Shown: positions 7,206 through 16,025 of the stretch, piece after piece
How the letters are laid out: the number at the start of each line of letters is the position of its first letter
Numbering within the stretch: position 1 is the stretch's first letter
Assembly: GCF_965284335.1 (NCBI RefSeq)
Contig: NZ_OZ260076.1
Strand: one strand, 5' to 3'
DNA: 64,000 bases
Source of the DNA: Tabrizicola_A sp965284335
GTDB lineage: Bacteria > Pseudomonadota > Alphaproteobacteria > Rhodobacterales > Rhodobacteraceae
Position numbers and translations under genes: made by a program
The notes under the pieces: generated by a model
Database searches by the model: none
Told to the model about the DNA's origin: nothing
What the model saw: the letters and a program-made list of their open reading frames with translations, nothing else

Positions 7206-10031
7206 ATGGCATTCGGCAAGGGCAACCATCTGCATCTGATCGACGGCTCGGCCTTTATCTTCCGCGCCTATCACGCGCTGCCCCCCCTCACGCGCAAATC
7301 CGACGGTATGCCGGTGGGCGCGGTGGCGGGGTTTTGCAACCTTCTCTGGGGCGAACTCACCCATGCCCGCAAAGAGGCACCCACCCATATCGCGGTGATC
7401 TTCGACGCCGGATCAAAAACCTTCCGCAACGACATCTACCCCGCCTATAAGGCCAATCGCCCCGAATTGCCCGAGGACCTGCGCCCGCAGTTTGCATTTA
7501 CCCGGGCCGCTACCCGCGCCTTTAATGTGTCTTGCATCGAGGTGGAGGGCTATGAGGCCGACGACATCATCGCCACCCTCGCCGCCCGCGCCCGCAACGC
7601 CGGGGGGACGGTGACGATCATTTCTTCCGACAAAGACCTGATGCAGCTGGTGGGCGACGGCGTCGACATGATCGACCCGATTAAGAACCGCCGCATCGGC
7701 CCGGATGAGGTGTTTGAAAAATTCGGCGTCGCGCCGAACCGCGTGGTCGATGTGCAATCCTTGGCTGGCGATTCCACCGACAACGTCCCCGGCGCGCCGG
7801 GCATCGGGCTTAAGACCGCCGCCCTTCTCATTCAGGAATACGGCGATCTCGATACCCTTCTCGCCCGCGCGGGCGAGATCAAACAACCCAAGCGGCGCGA
7901 GGCTTTGGTTGAAAACGCCGAACAAATCCGCATCTCGCGCCGTCTGGTGCAGCTTGATGGCGACATGCCCTTGGATGTGACGCTGGAAAGCCTTGAACTG
8001 ACAGAACCCGAGCCGGAAACGGTGATGGGCTTTCTCAATGAGATGGAATTCCGCACCCTGACCAAACGGGTGGCCGAGCGGCTGAAAATCGACGCGCCCG
8101 AGATGGAGCCTGCCCGCGGCATGCATGTCGAAGGCGCGCATGACACCGCCCCGACCGCCCCGCAAAAGCCCTTTGATCCCACCGCCTATGACTGTATCCG
8201 CGACATGGCCGCGCTGAATGCCTGGATCGACCGCATCCATGCCGTCGGCCATGTGGCGGTGGACACCGAAACCACCAGCCTTGACGAGATGCAGGCCGAA
8301 TTGGTCGGTATTTCGCTGTGCATCGACGCAGGCCACGCCGCCTATATCCCGCTTGGCCACAAACAAGGCGGCGGCGATCTTTTTGGCTCTGCCGATCTGG
8401 TGCCGGGCCAAATGCCGATGGATCAGGCCCTTGCCGCGCTAAAGCCGGTTCTGGAAGATCCGGCCGTGCTGAAAATCGGCCAGAACATGAAATATGACTG
8501 GAAGATCTTCGCCCGCCACGGCATCCGCATTGCGCCTTTCGATGACACGATGCTGATGTCCTATGCCATGCATGCGGGCCTGAATTCTCACGGCATGGAT
8601 GCGCTGTCCGAGCAGTATCTCGGCCACCAACCCATCCCGATCAAATCGCTTTTGGGCTCGGGCAAATCGCAGATCACCTTTGACCGCGTCGGCATTGACG
8701 ACGCGGTAAAATACGCCGCCGAAGATGCCGACATCACCCTGCGCCTGTGGGAGCTGTTCAAGCCCCAACTGCACCGCGCCCGCGTGACCACCGTTTATGA
8801 AACGCTGGAACGCCCGCTTGTGCCGGTGCTGGCCGAAATGGAAATGGCCGGGATCAAGGTGGACAAGGCGGTGCTGGCCCGCATGTCCAACGCCTTTGCC
8901 CAAAAACTCGCCCAGTATGAGGATGAGATCCAAGAGATTGCCGGCGAGAAATTCAACGTGGGCTCGCCAAAGCAACTGGGCGAGGTGCTGTTTGACCGCA
9001 TGGGCGTGCCCGGCGGCGAGCGGGGCAAAACCGGGGCCTATGCCACCGGGGCCGATATTCTGGAAGACATCACCACGCTGCAAGACAGCCAGCCAAAGGC
9101 GGCGCAACTGGCGGCCAAGGTTTTGGACTGGCGGCAGATTGCGAAACTGAAATCCACCTACACCGATGCGCTGCAAGCCGCGATCAACCCCGACACGGGC
9201 CGCGTGCACACCAGCTATTCGATTGCCGGGGCAAACACCGGCCGCCTCGCCTCAACCGATCCAAACCTGCAAAACATCCCCGTGCGCACCGAAGAAGGCC
9301 GCCGCATCCGCGAGGCTTTTGTGGCACCCGAAGGCCGGGTTCTGGTGTCGCTCGACTATTCCCAGATCGAACTGCGCATCCTCGCCCATATCGCCGATAT
9401 CCCCGCACTCCAGCAGGCTTTCCGCGACGGCATCGACATTCACGCCCTGACCGCGTCGGAAATGTTCAACGTGCCGCTGGACCAGATGACCCCCGACATC
9501 CGCCGCCGCGCCAAGGCGATCAACTTCGGCGTCATCTACGGCATTTCGGGCTTTGGCCTTGCCCGCAACCTCCGCATCCCGCGGGCCGAGGCGCAGGGCT
9601 TCATCGACCGCTATTTCGAACGCTTTCCGGGCATCAAGGAATACATGGCCGAGACGGTCAAATTCGCCCAAAGCCACGGCTATGTGCAAACCCTCTTTGG
9701 CCGCAAGATCCACACGCCCGAGATCAACGCCAAAGGCCCCGGCGCAGGTTTCGCCAAACGCGCCGCCATCAACGCCCCCATTCAGGGCACCGCCGCCGAT
9801 GTGATCCGCCGCGCCATGATCCGCATGCCGCAGGCCATCGCGGGCCTGCCCGCGCGCATGCTCTTGCAGGTGCATGACGAACTCTTGTTCGAGGTCGATG
9901 AAGGCGCGGAAAGCGCGCTTATTCAGGCCGCCAAAGACACCATGGAAGGCGCGAACCTGCCCGCCGTGGCACTCAAGGTGCCGCTCACGGTCGAGGCAGG
10001 CACAGGCCGCAACTGGGCCGAGGCGCATTGA
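7206..10031 (+). CDS. polA: DNA polymerase I
   Basis: 941 residues with all three Pol I modules. The N-terminal 5'-3' exonuclease (DGSAFIFRAYHAL, then YEADDIIATLA) covers about the first 300 residues. The 3'-5' exonuclease has the intact DxE pair D353/E355 in VDTETTS, so proofreading is probably active. The polymerase has motif A LDYSQIELR (D717), motif B RRRAKAINFGVIYG and motif C VHDELLFE (D891). The ATG gives the family N-terminus; ORF upstream of it is unsupported. It repairs gaps and removes Okazaki primers in the cytoplasm. Confidence 0.98.
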   Translation: MAFGKGNHLHLIDGSAFIFRAYHALPPLTRKSDGMPVGAVAGFCNLLWGELTHARKEAPTHIAVIFDAGSKTFRNDIYPAYKANRPELPEDLRPQFAFTRAATRAFNVSCIEVEGYEADDIIATLAARARNAGGTVTIISSDKDLMQLVGDGVDMIDPIKNRRIGPDEVFEKFGVAPNRVVDVQSLAGDSTDNVPGAPGIGLKTAALLIQEYGDLDTLLARAGEIKQPKRREALVENAEQIRISRRLVQLDGDMPLDVTLESLELTEPEPETVMGFLNEMEFRTLTKRVAERLKIDAPEMEPARGMHVEGAHDTAPTAPQKPFDPTAYDCIRDMAALNAWIDRIHAVGHVAVDTETTSLDEMQAELVGISLCIDAGHAAYIPLGHKQGGGDLFGSADLVPGQMPMDQALAALKPVLEDPAVLKIGQNMKYDWKIFARHGIRIAPFDDTMLMSYAMHAGLNSHGMDALSEQYLGHQPIPIKSLLGSGKSQITFDRVGIDDAVKYAAEDADITLRLWELFKPQLHRARVTTVYETLERPLVPVLAEMEMAGIKVDKAVLARMSNAFAQKLAQYEDEIQEIAGEKFNVGSPKQLGEVLFDRMGVPGGERGKTGAYATGADILEDITTLQDSQPKAAQLAAKVLDWRQIAKLKSTYTDALQAAINPDTGRVHTSYSIAGANTGRLASTDPNLQNIPVRTEEGRRIREAFVAPEGRVLVSLDYSQIELRILAHIADIPALQQAFRDGIDIHALTASEMFNVPLDQMTPDIRRRAKAINFGVIYGISGFGLARNLRIPRAEAQGFIDRYFERFPGIKEYMAETVKFAQSHGYVQTLFGRKIHTPEINAKGPGAGFAKRAAINAPIQGTAADVIRRAMIRMPQAIAGLPARMLLQVHDELLFEVDEGAESALIQAAKDTMEGANLPAVALKVPLTVEAGTGRNWAEAH

Positions 10032-10123
10032 CCACCCCCTTCACAAAACCGCTCTCGGCACCTCTCCGCCAGTTGAACGCGCGGGGGGATGCGAGGCGGC
10101 GGCCAATCGCCTATATCAAGGCC

Positions 10124-10732
10124 ATGACACCGCTTCGCGCCCTTCTTGCCCCGCTTGCCCTTTTGGTTTTTTCCGCGCCCGCCTATGCCGAAAAAATCAG
10201 CCTTGGGGCGCTTTCGTCGTATCTGAACGGCCTTGGCACCGTGCAATCGGATTTCACCCAAGTGAATGCCGATGGCACAGTGTCACTGGGCAAGATCTAT
10301 ATCAAACGCCCCGGCCGGGTGCGCTTTGAATATGCGCCACCCGACAAAAGCCTTGTGCTGGCCTCGGCAGGCACCGTGGCGATCTTTGACAGCAAATCGA
10401 ACCAGCCGCCCGAGGAATACCCGCTGAAACGCACGCCTTTGAACCTGATCCTGGCCCCGCAGATCGACCTTGCGCGCGCAAAGATGGTCGTCGGCCATGC
10501 CGAGGTGGACAACACCACCCGCGTCACGGCCCAAGACCCCGAACATCCCGAATATGGCACGATCGAACTGGTCTTTACCGCCGATCCGGTGGCCCTGCGC
10601 CAATGGGTCATCACCGACAATCTCGGTCAGCAAACCACCGTGATCTTGGGCGAACTCACCCCGGCCGAGACGCTTTCAACCTCTTTGTTCAACATATCAC
10701 AGGAAAAAAGCCGCCGCTCGCCCCGCGATTGA
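10124..10732 (+). CDS. lolA: LolA-like outer-membrane lipoprotein carrier protein
   Basis: 202 residues. The signal peptide ends near AYA/EK (residue 23). The following LSSYLNGLGTVQSDFTQ and GKIYIKRPGRVRFEY are the conserved LolA opening, with a half-barrel of beta strands to the end. It shuttles lipoproteins across the periplasm from LolCDE to the outer membrane. An in-frame ATG at 10028 would overlap polA and place 32 extra residues before the signal peptide, so 10124 is preferred. Confidence 0.9.
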   Translation: MTPLRALLAPLALLVFSAPAYAEKISLGALSSYLNGLGTVQSDFTQVNADGTVSLGKIYIKRPGRVRFEYAPPDKSLVLASAGTVAIFDSKSNQPPEEYPLKRTPLNLILAPQIDLARAKMVVGHAEVDNTTRVTAQDPEHPEYGTIELVFTADPVALRQWVITDNLGQQTTVILGELTPAETLSTSLFNISQEKSRRSPRD

Positions 10733-10750
10733 CGGCTGATCTCTATGGGT

Positions 10751-11329
10751 TCAACGGCAGCGGGCCAATTGGCTTTCATACATCACCGCGCGGTTGCCCA
10801 CTGCGGCGGCCACCTCAACCAACCACGGCTTGGCCAGATAGGACTGGTTGGCATAGCCGGTGCGCCCCTCGTGATAGGCCAGATACTGCGCTTGCGCGTC
10901 CGTTTTCGAAATCCCGAGCCGCGCATTTGACTGGTGCATATACCAGCCCATGAAATCGGTGGCATCCGCGATCCGATCCCGCTTGCTGCGCCGCCCGCCT
11001 TCTTCCTTTTGGTATTCCTCCCAGGTGCCATCCAGCGCCTGACTATAACCATAGGCCGAAGACTGCCGCCCCATCGGGATCACCCCCAAGGCAAAGCGAT
11101 AGGGCGTGCGCGCATTGCCGATAAACTTCGATTCTTGATAAATCGTCGCCATCTGCACCGACACCGGGACACCCCATTTGCGTTCGGTCTTTTTCATGGC
11201 TTTCAAATAACCCGGACGCTGCGCCAAAATTGCACAAGCATCGTCCAGATTGCGCGGCGCCGAAGAATTGCCGCCTCCACAAGAGGCCAGCAACAATATC
11301 AGGATCGCCGCACGGAGAGTTCTGCTCAT
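10751..11329 (-). CDS. Lytic transglycosylase-like lipoprotein (SLT domain)
   Basis: 192 residues. The lipobox LLLASC places the lipidated Cys at residue 17. The SLT fold has the catalytic Glu in IYQESKFIGNA, then GYSQALDGTW, and a late AYHEGRTGYAN. It cleaves peptidoglycan glycan strands, anchored in the envelope. It converges on lolA with an 18-base gap. The downstream ATG was chosen because it begins the signal peptide; extending upstream adds non-membrane sequence. Confidence 0.88.
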   Translation of the reverse strand: MSRTLRAAILILLLASCGGGNSSAPRNLDDACAILAQRPGYLKAMKKTERKWGVPVSVQMATIYQESKFIGNARTPYRFALGVIPMGRQSSAYGYSQALDGTWEEYQKEEGGRRSKRDRIADATDFMGWYMHQSNARLGISKTDAQAQYLAYHEGRTGYANQSYLAKPWLVEVAAAVGNRAVMYESQLARCR

Positions 11330-11558
11330 CTGCCCCTCACGGTCTTGTTTTGCCCGCACCATAGGCGAAAACACATCGCAGGGAAATGCCCCTTGCCACG
11401 CTGCGGGCAGTTTTCCCGGCCCCCACGCCGCATTTTCGGCGAATTTCAGCCAAACTTTTGGCATTATCCGCCACAGACTGTTTCCGTTCTATCCTTTCGC
11501 GCAGATGGACAAGCCAGAGCATTCAAGTTTAAAAGGCATCATGGGAGAACCCCCGGCC

Positions 11559-11885
11559 ATGCTGAAAACCGACGCGAAATATCACCTAGGGCAGATCCTG
11601 CGGCATCGGAAACATCCGTTCCGTGGCGTGGTTTTTGACGTCGACGCCATGTTTTCCAACACCCAAGACTGGTATGAGGCGATCCCCGAAGACGCCCGCC
11701 CGGCCAAAAACCAGCCCTTCTATCACCTTCTGGCCGAAAACGACCAAAGCTATTACGTCGCCTATGTCTCCGAACAAAACCTTGTTCCCGATGACACCGG
11801 CGAACCCGTCACCCATCCCGACCTGCCCGATCTCTTTGGCGATTTCGAGGATGGCCGCTATCCACTTCAATTCCAATTGAATTGA
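11559..11885 (+). CDS. hspQ: HspQ heat-shock protein / hemimethylated DNA-binding YccV domain
   Basis: 108 residues. Family landmarks are KYHLGQILRHRKHPFRGVV, FDVDAMFSNT, QPFYHLLAEND and YVAYVSEQNL. In E. coli HspQ stimulates Lon proteolysis; the older name refers to hemimethylated DNA binding. Two starts are possible: 11541, with AAAAGG 7 bases upstream, and 11559, which matches the usual N-terminus. The shorter one was chosen. The insertion sequence lies just downstream and has not touched the coding region. Confidence 0.88.
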   Translation: MLKTDAKYHLGQILRHRKHPFRGVVFDVDAMFSNTQDWYEAIPEDARPAKNQPFYHLLAENDQSYYVAYVSEQNLVPDDTGEPVTHPDLPDLFGDFEDGRYPLQFQLN

Positions 11886-11996
11886 AATCCTTGGGGCTGC
11901 GAACCCTTTGGTAACCAGTTGGCCCTAGGCCCTGTGGACAATCAGGATTCCCATTTTGGCTGATTTCTGATTCAAGCTTCCAAAGTGGAGGTTTGA

Positions 11997-12371
11997 ATGA
12001 ACGATCAGCGGTTCGTGGTGACAGATGCCTTTTGGAAGCGGCTTGAAGAGCATCTGCCAGGCAAGGCCAGTAATGCGGGGGTCACGGCGAAGGACAACCG
12101 TCTGTTTCTGGAAGCGGTCTTCTGGCGTGTCCGGACGGGGTCGCCTTGGCGTGATCTGCCGTCTGGTTTCGGTAAGTGGAACAGCCAATTTCGACGCTTC
12201 CGCAGATGGGCCAAATCGGGTGTTTTCGAGCGTCTTTTCAATGCGATGAGTGGTGACCCCGACCTTGAATATGCCCTCATCGACGGTACCATCGTTCAGG
12301 TTCACCAGAAGGCGAGCGGCGCAAAAGGGGGACTCAGGCTCAGGCCATCGGCCGCTCTCGCGGCGGTTTGA
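11997..12371 (+). CDS. IS5 family transposase, OrfA (N-terminal part)
   Basis: 124 residues. The DUF4096-type N-terminal domain (FWKRLEEHLPG, then VFWRVRTGSPWRDLP) ends with ALIDGTIVQVHQKASG, which carries the first catalytic Asp. The frame continues into OrfB after a -1 shift at AAAAGGGGG (12323-12331). Without the shift it ends in an unrelated tail. It is expressed together with OrfB as the transposase. Confidence 0.9.
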   Translation: MNDQRFVVTDAFWKRLEEHLPGKASNAGVTAKDNRLFLEAVFWRVRTGSPWRDLPSGFGKWNSQFRRFRRWAKSGVFERLFNAMSGDPDLEYALIDGTIVQVHQKASGAKGGLRLRPSAALAAV

Positions 12372-12754
12372 CGACCAAGATCGTGGCCCTCGTCGATGCG
12401 CTTGGCAATCTCATGCGCTTCATGCTGCTGCCGGGTCAGGCCCATGACATGAAGGGTGTAGCACCCTTGATCCGAGGCGTGTCCTTCGGAGCGCTACTGG
12501 CAGACAAGGCGTTCGATGCGAATTGGTTGCTTGAAGAACTCGATGTGCGGGGCGCAACTGCAGTCATTCCGCCAAAAGCCAACCGCAAGCAGCAGCGCGA
12601 CTATGATGCCAACGCCTACAGATGGCGGCACCTGATCGAGAACTACTTTGCGAAAATCAAGGAATTCAGGGGCATCGCGACGCGTTACGACAAGACAGAC
12701 TGCAGCTATGCCGCCAACTGGAACCTTGCCGCTACCCTCATCGCGTCACGTTGA
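12368..12754 (+). CDS. IS5 family transposase, OrfB (catalytic part)
   Basis: 128 residues read here; the fusion product would enter this frame about 15 codons earlier, at the slippery run, giving GRSRGGLTTKI. LLADKAFDANWL holds the second catalytic Asp, and YRWRHLIENYFAKIK the final Glu of the DDE triad. The stop lies at 12754, within the right inverted repeat. The layout of two frames, -1 shift and DDE is normal for IS427-group elements. Confidence 0.9.
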   Translation: MTTKIVALVDALGNLMRFMLLPGQAHDMKGVAPLIRGVSFGALLADKAFDANWLLEELDVRGATAVIPPKANRKQQRDYDANAYRWRHLIENYFAKIKEFRGIATRYDKTDCSYAANWNLAATLIASR

Positions 12755-12805
12755 TTGTCCACAGGCCCTAGCCTGATCCTGCCAATAATCAGGAAAGGGT
12801 TTGCT

Positions 12806-13156
12806 ATGGAACTGGTGGCACAGGAAAGCGGGGGTATCTTGGTGATCCGCGCCATGAAGGATCGTATCGACGCGGCCAGCGCGATCCAGTTCAAGGATCG
12901 GATGCGCGAACTAACCGTTAACAGCACCGCCCCGCGCGTGGTGTTTGATATGTCGAATATCGCCTTTCTCGACAGCTCTGGCCTTGGCGCGGTGGTTGCG
13001 GTGCTCAAAGCCCTGTCACCCGATCGCAAGCTGGAACTTTCGGGCCTGACCGGCACCGTGCAAAAGGTCTTTCGCCTGACGCGGATGGACAGCATCTTTA
13101 TCATCCATGACGCCCTGCCAAATGGGCTGCACACCGGGCTGCGGCATGCAGGTTAA
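12806..13156 (+). CDS. STAS domain anti-sigma factor antagonist
   Basis: 116 residues. The STAS core ends its third strand with NIAFLDSSGLGAVVAVL, where Ser58 corresponds to the phosphorylated serine of SpoIIAA/RsbV. It would bind and sequester the RsbW-type kinase encoded immediately downstream. AGGAAAGGG precedes the ATG. The IS ends 39 bases upstream, so its promoter may have been altered. No sigma factor or PP2C phosphatase gene is adjacent. Confidence 0.88.
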   Translation: MELVAQESGGILVIRAMKDRIDAASAIQFKDRMRELTVNSTAPRVVFDMSNIAFLDSSGLGAVVAVLKALSPDRKLELSGLTGTVQKVFRLTRMDSIFIIHDALPNGLHTGLRHAG

Positions 13157-13673
13157 CCTCATGCGCCGCAGTGACCCTCCACCGCCGCCGGGGCAGGGGG
13201 TGGGGCCGGGGCTGGCCATCGCCCCCCGCCATCCCCAACGCGCAGGCCCGCCACTGCACATCACCCTTCCGGGTGAGGCAGAGGCCGTTCGCCGCGCCCT
13301 GCAAGACCTGCGCACCAGCCCCATCCTGCAGGACACCTGCGATGATCTGTGCAGCACCGTCGAAATCATCTTGGCCGAGGTGTTGAACAACATCGTTGAA
13401 CACGCCTATGCCCGGCTCTCGGGCCAGATCACGATTTCAATCCATCACCACCCCCAATCCCTCTGGTTTGAGGTGACCGATACCGGAGAGGCGATGCCCG
13501 GCCTGTCGCTGCCCCCCGGCCATTTGCCCGCCATGGGCGCGGTGGATGACTTGCCCGAGGGGGGATTCGGTTGGTTCTTGATTCGCAGCCTGACAACGGA
13601 ATTGCGCTATCGCCGCATCGGGGCGACAAACCGGCTGTCATTTCGCATTTCAGCGCAACAATCCGACGCGTGA
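13146..13673 (+). CDS. RsbW/SpoIIAB-like ATP-binding anti-sigma protein kinase
   Basis: 175 residues. GHKL ATPase motifs are present: N box EVLNNIVEHAY, G1 DTGEAMPG, G2 GFGWFLIRSL. A proline-rich segment of about 30 residues precedes the domain. The ATG at 13146 overlaps the STAS gene by 11 bases; an ATG at 13161 just after it is the alternative. The pair forms a partner-switching module that typically controls a sigma factor or another output elsewhere. Confidence 0.85.
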   Translation: MQVNLMRRSDPPPPPGQGVGPGLAIAPRHPQRAGPPLHITLPGEAEAVRRALQDLRTSPILQDTCDDLCSTVEIILAEVLNNIVEHAYARLSGQITISIHHHPQSLWFEVTDTGEAMPGLSLPPGHLPAMGAVDDLPEGGFGWFLIRSLTTELRYRRIGATNRLSFRISAQQSDA

Positions 13674-13985
13674 AAGCCGTCTGTTTCCAATCTTAGGTTT
13701 ATGACGTCGAATGGTCATATTTTCCCCCTAAATATGCCGCTCCGGCCTACGATATATGGTCTCGTAGCTGCATAAAGCTTCCCCCGGCGCGGTGGATCAA
13801 AGCCCCCACCCAGTTCGCCGCGTCGGGGCACTAACCCAAACCTTTGCCGCGCTTTTCCCACCCGGCCCGCCACGGCGCGCCGGCCTTTTGGCGCGGCAAC
13901 ACCCCCTGCCCCTCGGCATCTTTTTCGCCGCCCTTGGCAAAGCCCCCCTTGCCCCCTAGGTTCCAAGGCTTCGGAGGGCTTCTTC
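13674..13985. other. Intergenic stretch without a supported gene
   Basis: 312 bases between the RsbW-type gene and ggt. The first part is comparatively AT-rich (around 13690-13780). The rest is GC-rich and proline/arginine-like in several frames, without a ribosome site or family similarity. It probably holds the promoter of ggt; no clear -35/-10 pair was identified. Confidence 0.5.
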
Positions 13986-15557
13986 ATGCGCGACTTTCAT
14001 CTTCCCGGCCGCTCGGCCGTCTATGCCACCAACGGCGTCTGTGCCACGTCTCACCCCTTGGCGGCCAAGGTGGCGATCGACACGCTGCAAGCGGGGGGCA
14101 ATGCGGTGGATGCGGCCCTCGCCGGGGCTTTCGTGCTGGGCATTGCCGAACCGCAGATGTGCGGCATCGGCGGCGATTGCTTTGTGCTGCTGAAACCCGC
14201 CGGGTCCGAGGACATCCTTGCGATGAACGGCTCGGGCCGCGCCCCGGCGGGCTATAGCGCCGAGGCGATGCGCGCCCGCGGCCTCACCGCCGTGCCCCTG
14301 CGCGGGGTTGATCCCGTCACCCTGCCCGGCGCGATGGATGCCTTCTGCCGCCTCTCCGACGATCACGGCAAACTGGGCCTTGACCGCATCCTCGCCCCCG
14401 CCATCCACTACGCCGAAACCGGCATCCCCGTCGCCCCCCGCGTGGCCTTTGACTGGGCCGATGACGCCCCCGCCCTGCAGGGTGCCGCCCGCCGCCATTA
14501 CCTGATCAACGATCAGGCCCCCCGCGTTGGCCAGATCTTCCGCGCCCCCGGTCAGGCCGAGGTTCTGCGCCGCATGGCCCGCGAAGGCCGCAAAGGCTTT
14601 TATCAGGGCGAAGTGGCCGAGGACATGATCACCTCGCTGCAAGCCATGGGCGGCTGCCACACCCTAGACGACCTCGCCTCGGTCACCAGCGATTATACCA
14701 CCCCCATCCACGGCCCCTACAAGGGCACCGACCTTTACGAACACCCGCCAAACGGCCAAGGCGCGACCGCGATCCTGATGCTCAACATCCTGTCGCACTT
14801 CGATCTCGCGGCCATGGACCCCTTCGGCACCCCCCGCGCCCATATCGAGGCCGAGGCGGCGAAACTCGCCTATGATGCCCGCGACCGCTTTATCGCTGAC
14901 CCCACCGCGCGGCTCGATCACATGCTGTCAAAGGAAACCGCCGCCAAACTCGCCGCCCTCATCAACCCCAAACGCGCCATGGCCGCCGCCAAACCGCTGA
15001 CCGAGGCGGTCCACAAGGACACCATCTACATCACCGTGGTCGACCGCGACCGCATGGCCGTCAGCCTGATCTATTCGATCTTCTGGGGCTTCGGTGCCGG
15101 TATCGCCTCGGAAAAATTCGGCATCACCTTCCAGAACCGCGGCGCAGGCTTCACCCTCACCCCCGGCCACCCGAACGAGGCCGCCCCCGGCAAACGCCCG
15201 ATGCACACCATCATTCCGGGCATGCTGAAACAGGGTGGCCGCGTCACCATGCCCTTTGGCGTCATGGGCGGGGCCTACCAGCCCTGCGGCCACGCCCGCT
15301 TTGTCACCAACATGGTGGATTACGGCCTAGACGCGCAGGCCGCCATCGACGCGCCGCGCTGTTTTGCCGGGGCCGAAGGCATGGCGGTGGAACGCGGCTA
15401 TTCCGAGACCGTCCGCACCGAACTGGCCGCGATGGGCCACCCGGTTTCCATCGCGCATGAACCCATCGGCGGCGCGCAAGCCATTCTCATCGGCGAGGAT
15501 GGCGTGCTGGTCGGCGCCTCCGACCCGCGCAAGGACGGCTGCGCGCTCGGGTATTAA
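13986..15557 (+). CDS. ggt: Gamma-glutamyltransferase
   Basis: 523 residues. The N-terminal nucleophile hydrolase precursor has GGNAVDAALAGAFVLGI and PQMCGIGGD near the start. The processing site is KDTIYITVVD, where Thr346 would become the nucleophile after autocleavage. The small subunit carries MPFGVMGGAYQP. It has no clear signal peptide (MRDFHLPGRS), so a cytoplasmic location is possible, unlike periplasmic E. coli Ggt. It transfers or hydrolyses gamma-glutamyl groups of glutathione or related amides. GGAGGG lies 10 bases before the ATG. Confidence 0.9.
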   Translation: MRDFHLPGRSAVYATNGVCATSHPLAAKVAIDTLQAGGNAVDAALAGAFVLGIAEPQMCGIGGDCFVLLKPAGSEDILAMNGSGRAPAGYSAEAMRARGLTAVPLRGVDPVTLPGAMDAFCRLSDDHGKLGLDRILAPAIHYAETGIPVAPRVAFDWADDAPALQGAARRHYLINDQAPRVGQIFRAPGQAEVLRRMAREGRKGFYQGEVAEDMITSLQAMGGCHTLDDLASVTSDYTTPIHGPYKGTDLYEHPPNGQGATAILMLNILSHFDLAAMDPFGTPRAHIEAEAAKLAYDARDRFIADPTARLDHMLSKETAAKLAALINPKRAMAAAKPLTEAVHKDTIYITVVDRDRMAVSLIYSIFWGFGAGIASEKFGITFQNRGAGFTLTPGHPNEAAPGKRPMHTIIPGMLKQGGRVTMPFGVMGGAYQPCGHARFVTNMVDYGLDAQAAIDAPRCFAGAEGMAVERGYSETVRTELAAMGHPVSIAHEPIGGAQAILIGEDGVLVGASDPRKDGCALGY

Positions 15558-15572
15558 GGTTGGGATATTGAG

Positions 15573-16025
15573 ATGAATTATCAATCAGTTACCGAAACCA
15601 TCCGCGCGCTCTGCCATAATGAGACCGACACCGTCGCCCTCATGGCCACTGTGGCGTGTGAGGTGCATCACGCCCACCCTTACGCCGATTGGACGGGGTT
15701 TTACCGCGTCACCGCACCCGATCTTTTGAAGATCGGCCCCTATCAGGGCGGCCACGGCTGCCTTGTCATCCCGTTTTCGCGCGGCGTCTGTGGCGCGGCC
15801 GCCCGCACGGGTCAGGTGCAGAACGTCCCCGATGTCGAGGCCTTTCCCGGCCATATCGCCTGCTCCTCCTCCACCCGCTCGGAACTGGTGCTGCCGGTCT
15901 GGAACGGTGCTGGAAAGCTTTTGGGCGTTTTCGACATCGACAGCGACACCCCCGCCGCCTTTACCAAGGCCGATGAAGACTGGCTCGTGCCGCTTCTGGC
16001 CGAAATCTTCGCCAAGGCCGACTGA
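15573..16025 (+). CDS. Free L-methionine-(R)-S-oxide reductase (GAF type)
   Basis: 150 residues, a single GAF domain. Cys63, Cys73 and Cys97, in GGHGCLVIPF, RGVCGAAAR and HIACSSSTRSE, reproduce the spacing (10 and 24) of the three catalytic cysteines of E. coli fRMsr (YebR). It reduces free methionine R-sulfoxide using thioredoxin. It follows ggt by 15 bases and overlaps the next gene as TGATG, suggesting one operon around thiol and oxidant handling. Confidence 0.93.
   Translation: MNYQSVTETIRALCHNETDTVALMATVACEVHHAHPYADWTGFYRVTAPDLLKIGPYQGGHGCLVIPFSRGVCGAAARTGQVQNVPDVEAFPGHIACSSSTRSELVLPVWNGAGKLLGVFDIDSDTPAAFTKADEDWLVPLLAEIFAKAD

Larger units (their letters stand above)
11929..12767 (+). 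mobile_element. IS5 family (IS427-like) insertion sequence, complete
   Basis: 839 bases bounded by terminal inverted repeats GCCCTGTGGACAATCA (11929-11944) and its complement at 12752-12767, matching at 15 of 16 positions. CTAG occurs directly outside both ends (11925-11928 and 12768-12771), a target duplication typical of this group. Two overlapping transposase frames fill it. With intact ends and frames it may still be mobile. It sits between hspQ and the STAS gene without breaking either. Confidence 0.92.

Noticed and set aside
13715..13987. 90-codon minus-strand open frame before ggt
   Set aside because: No ribosome site or family; composition follows GC-rich non-coding DNA and it overlaps the ggt ribosome site.
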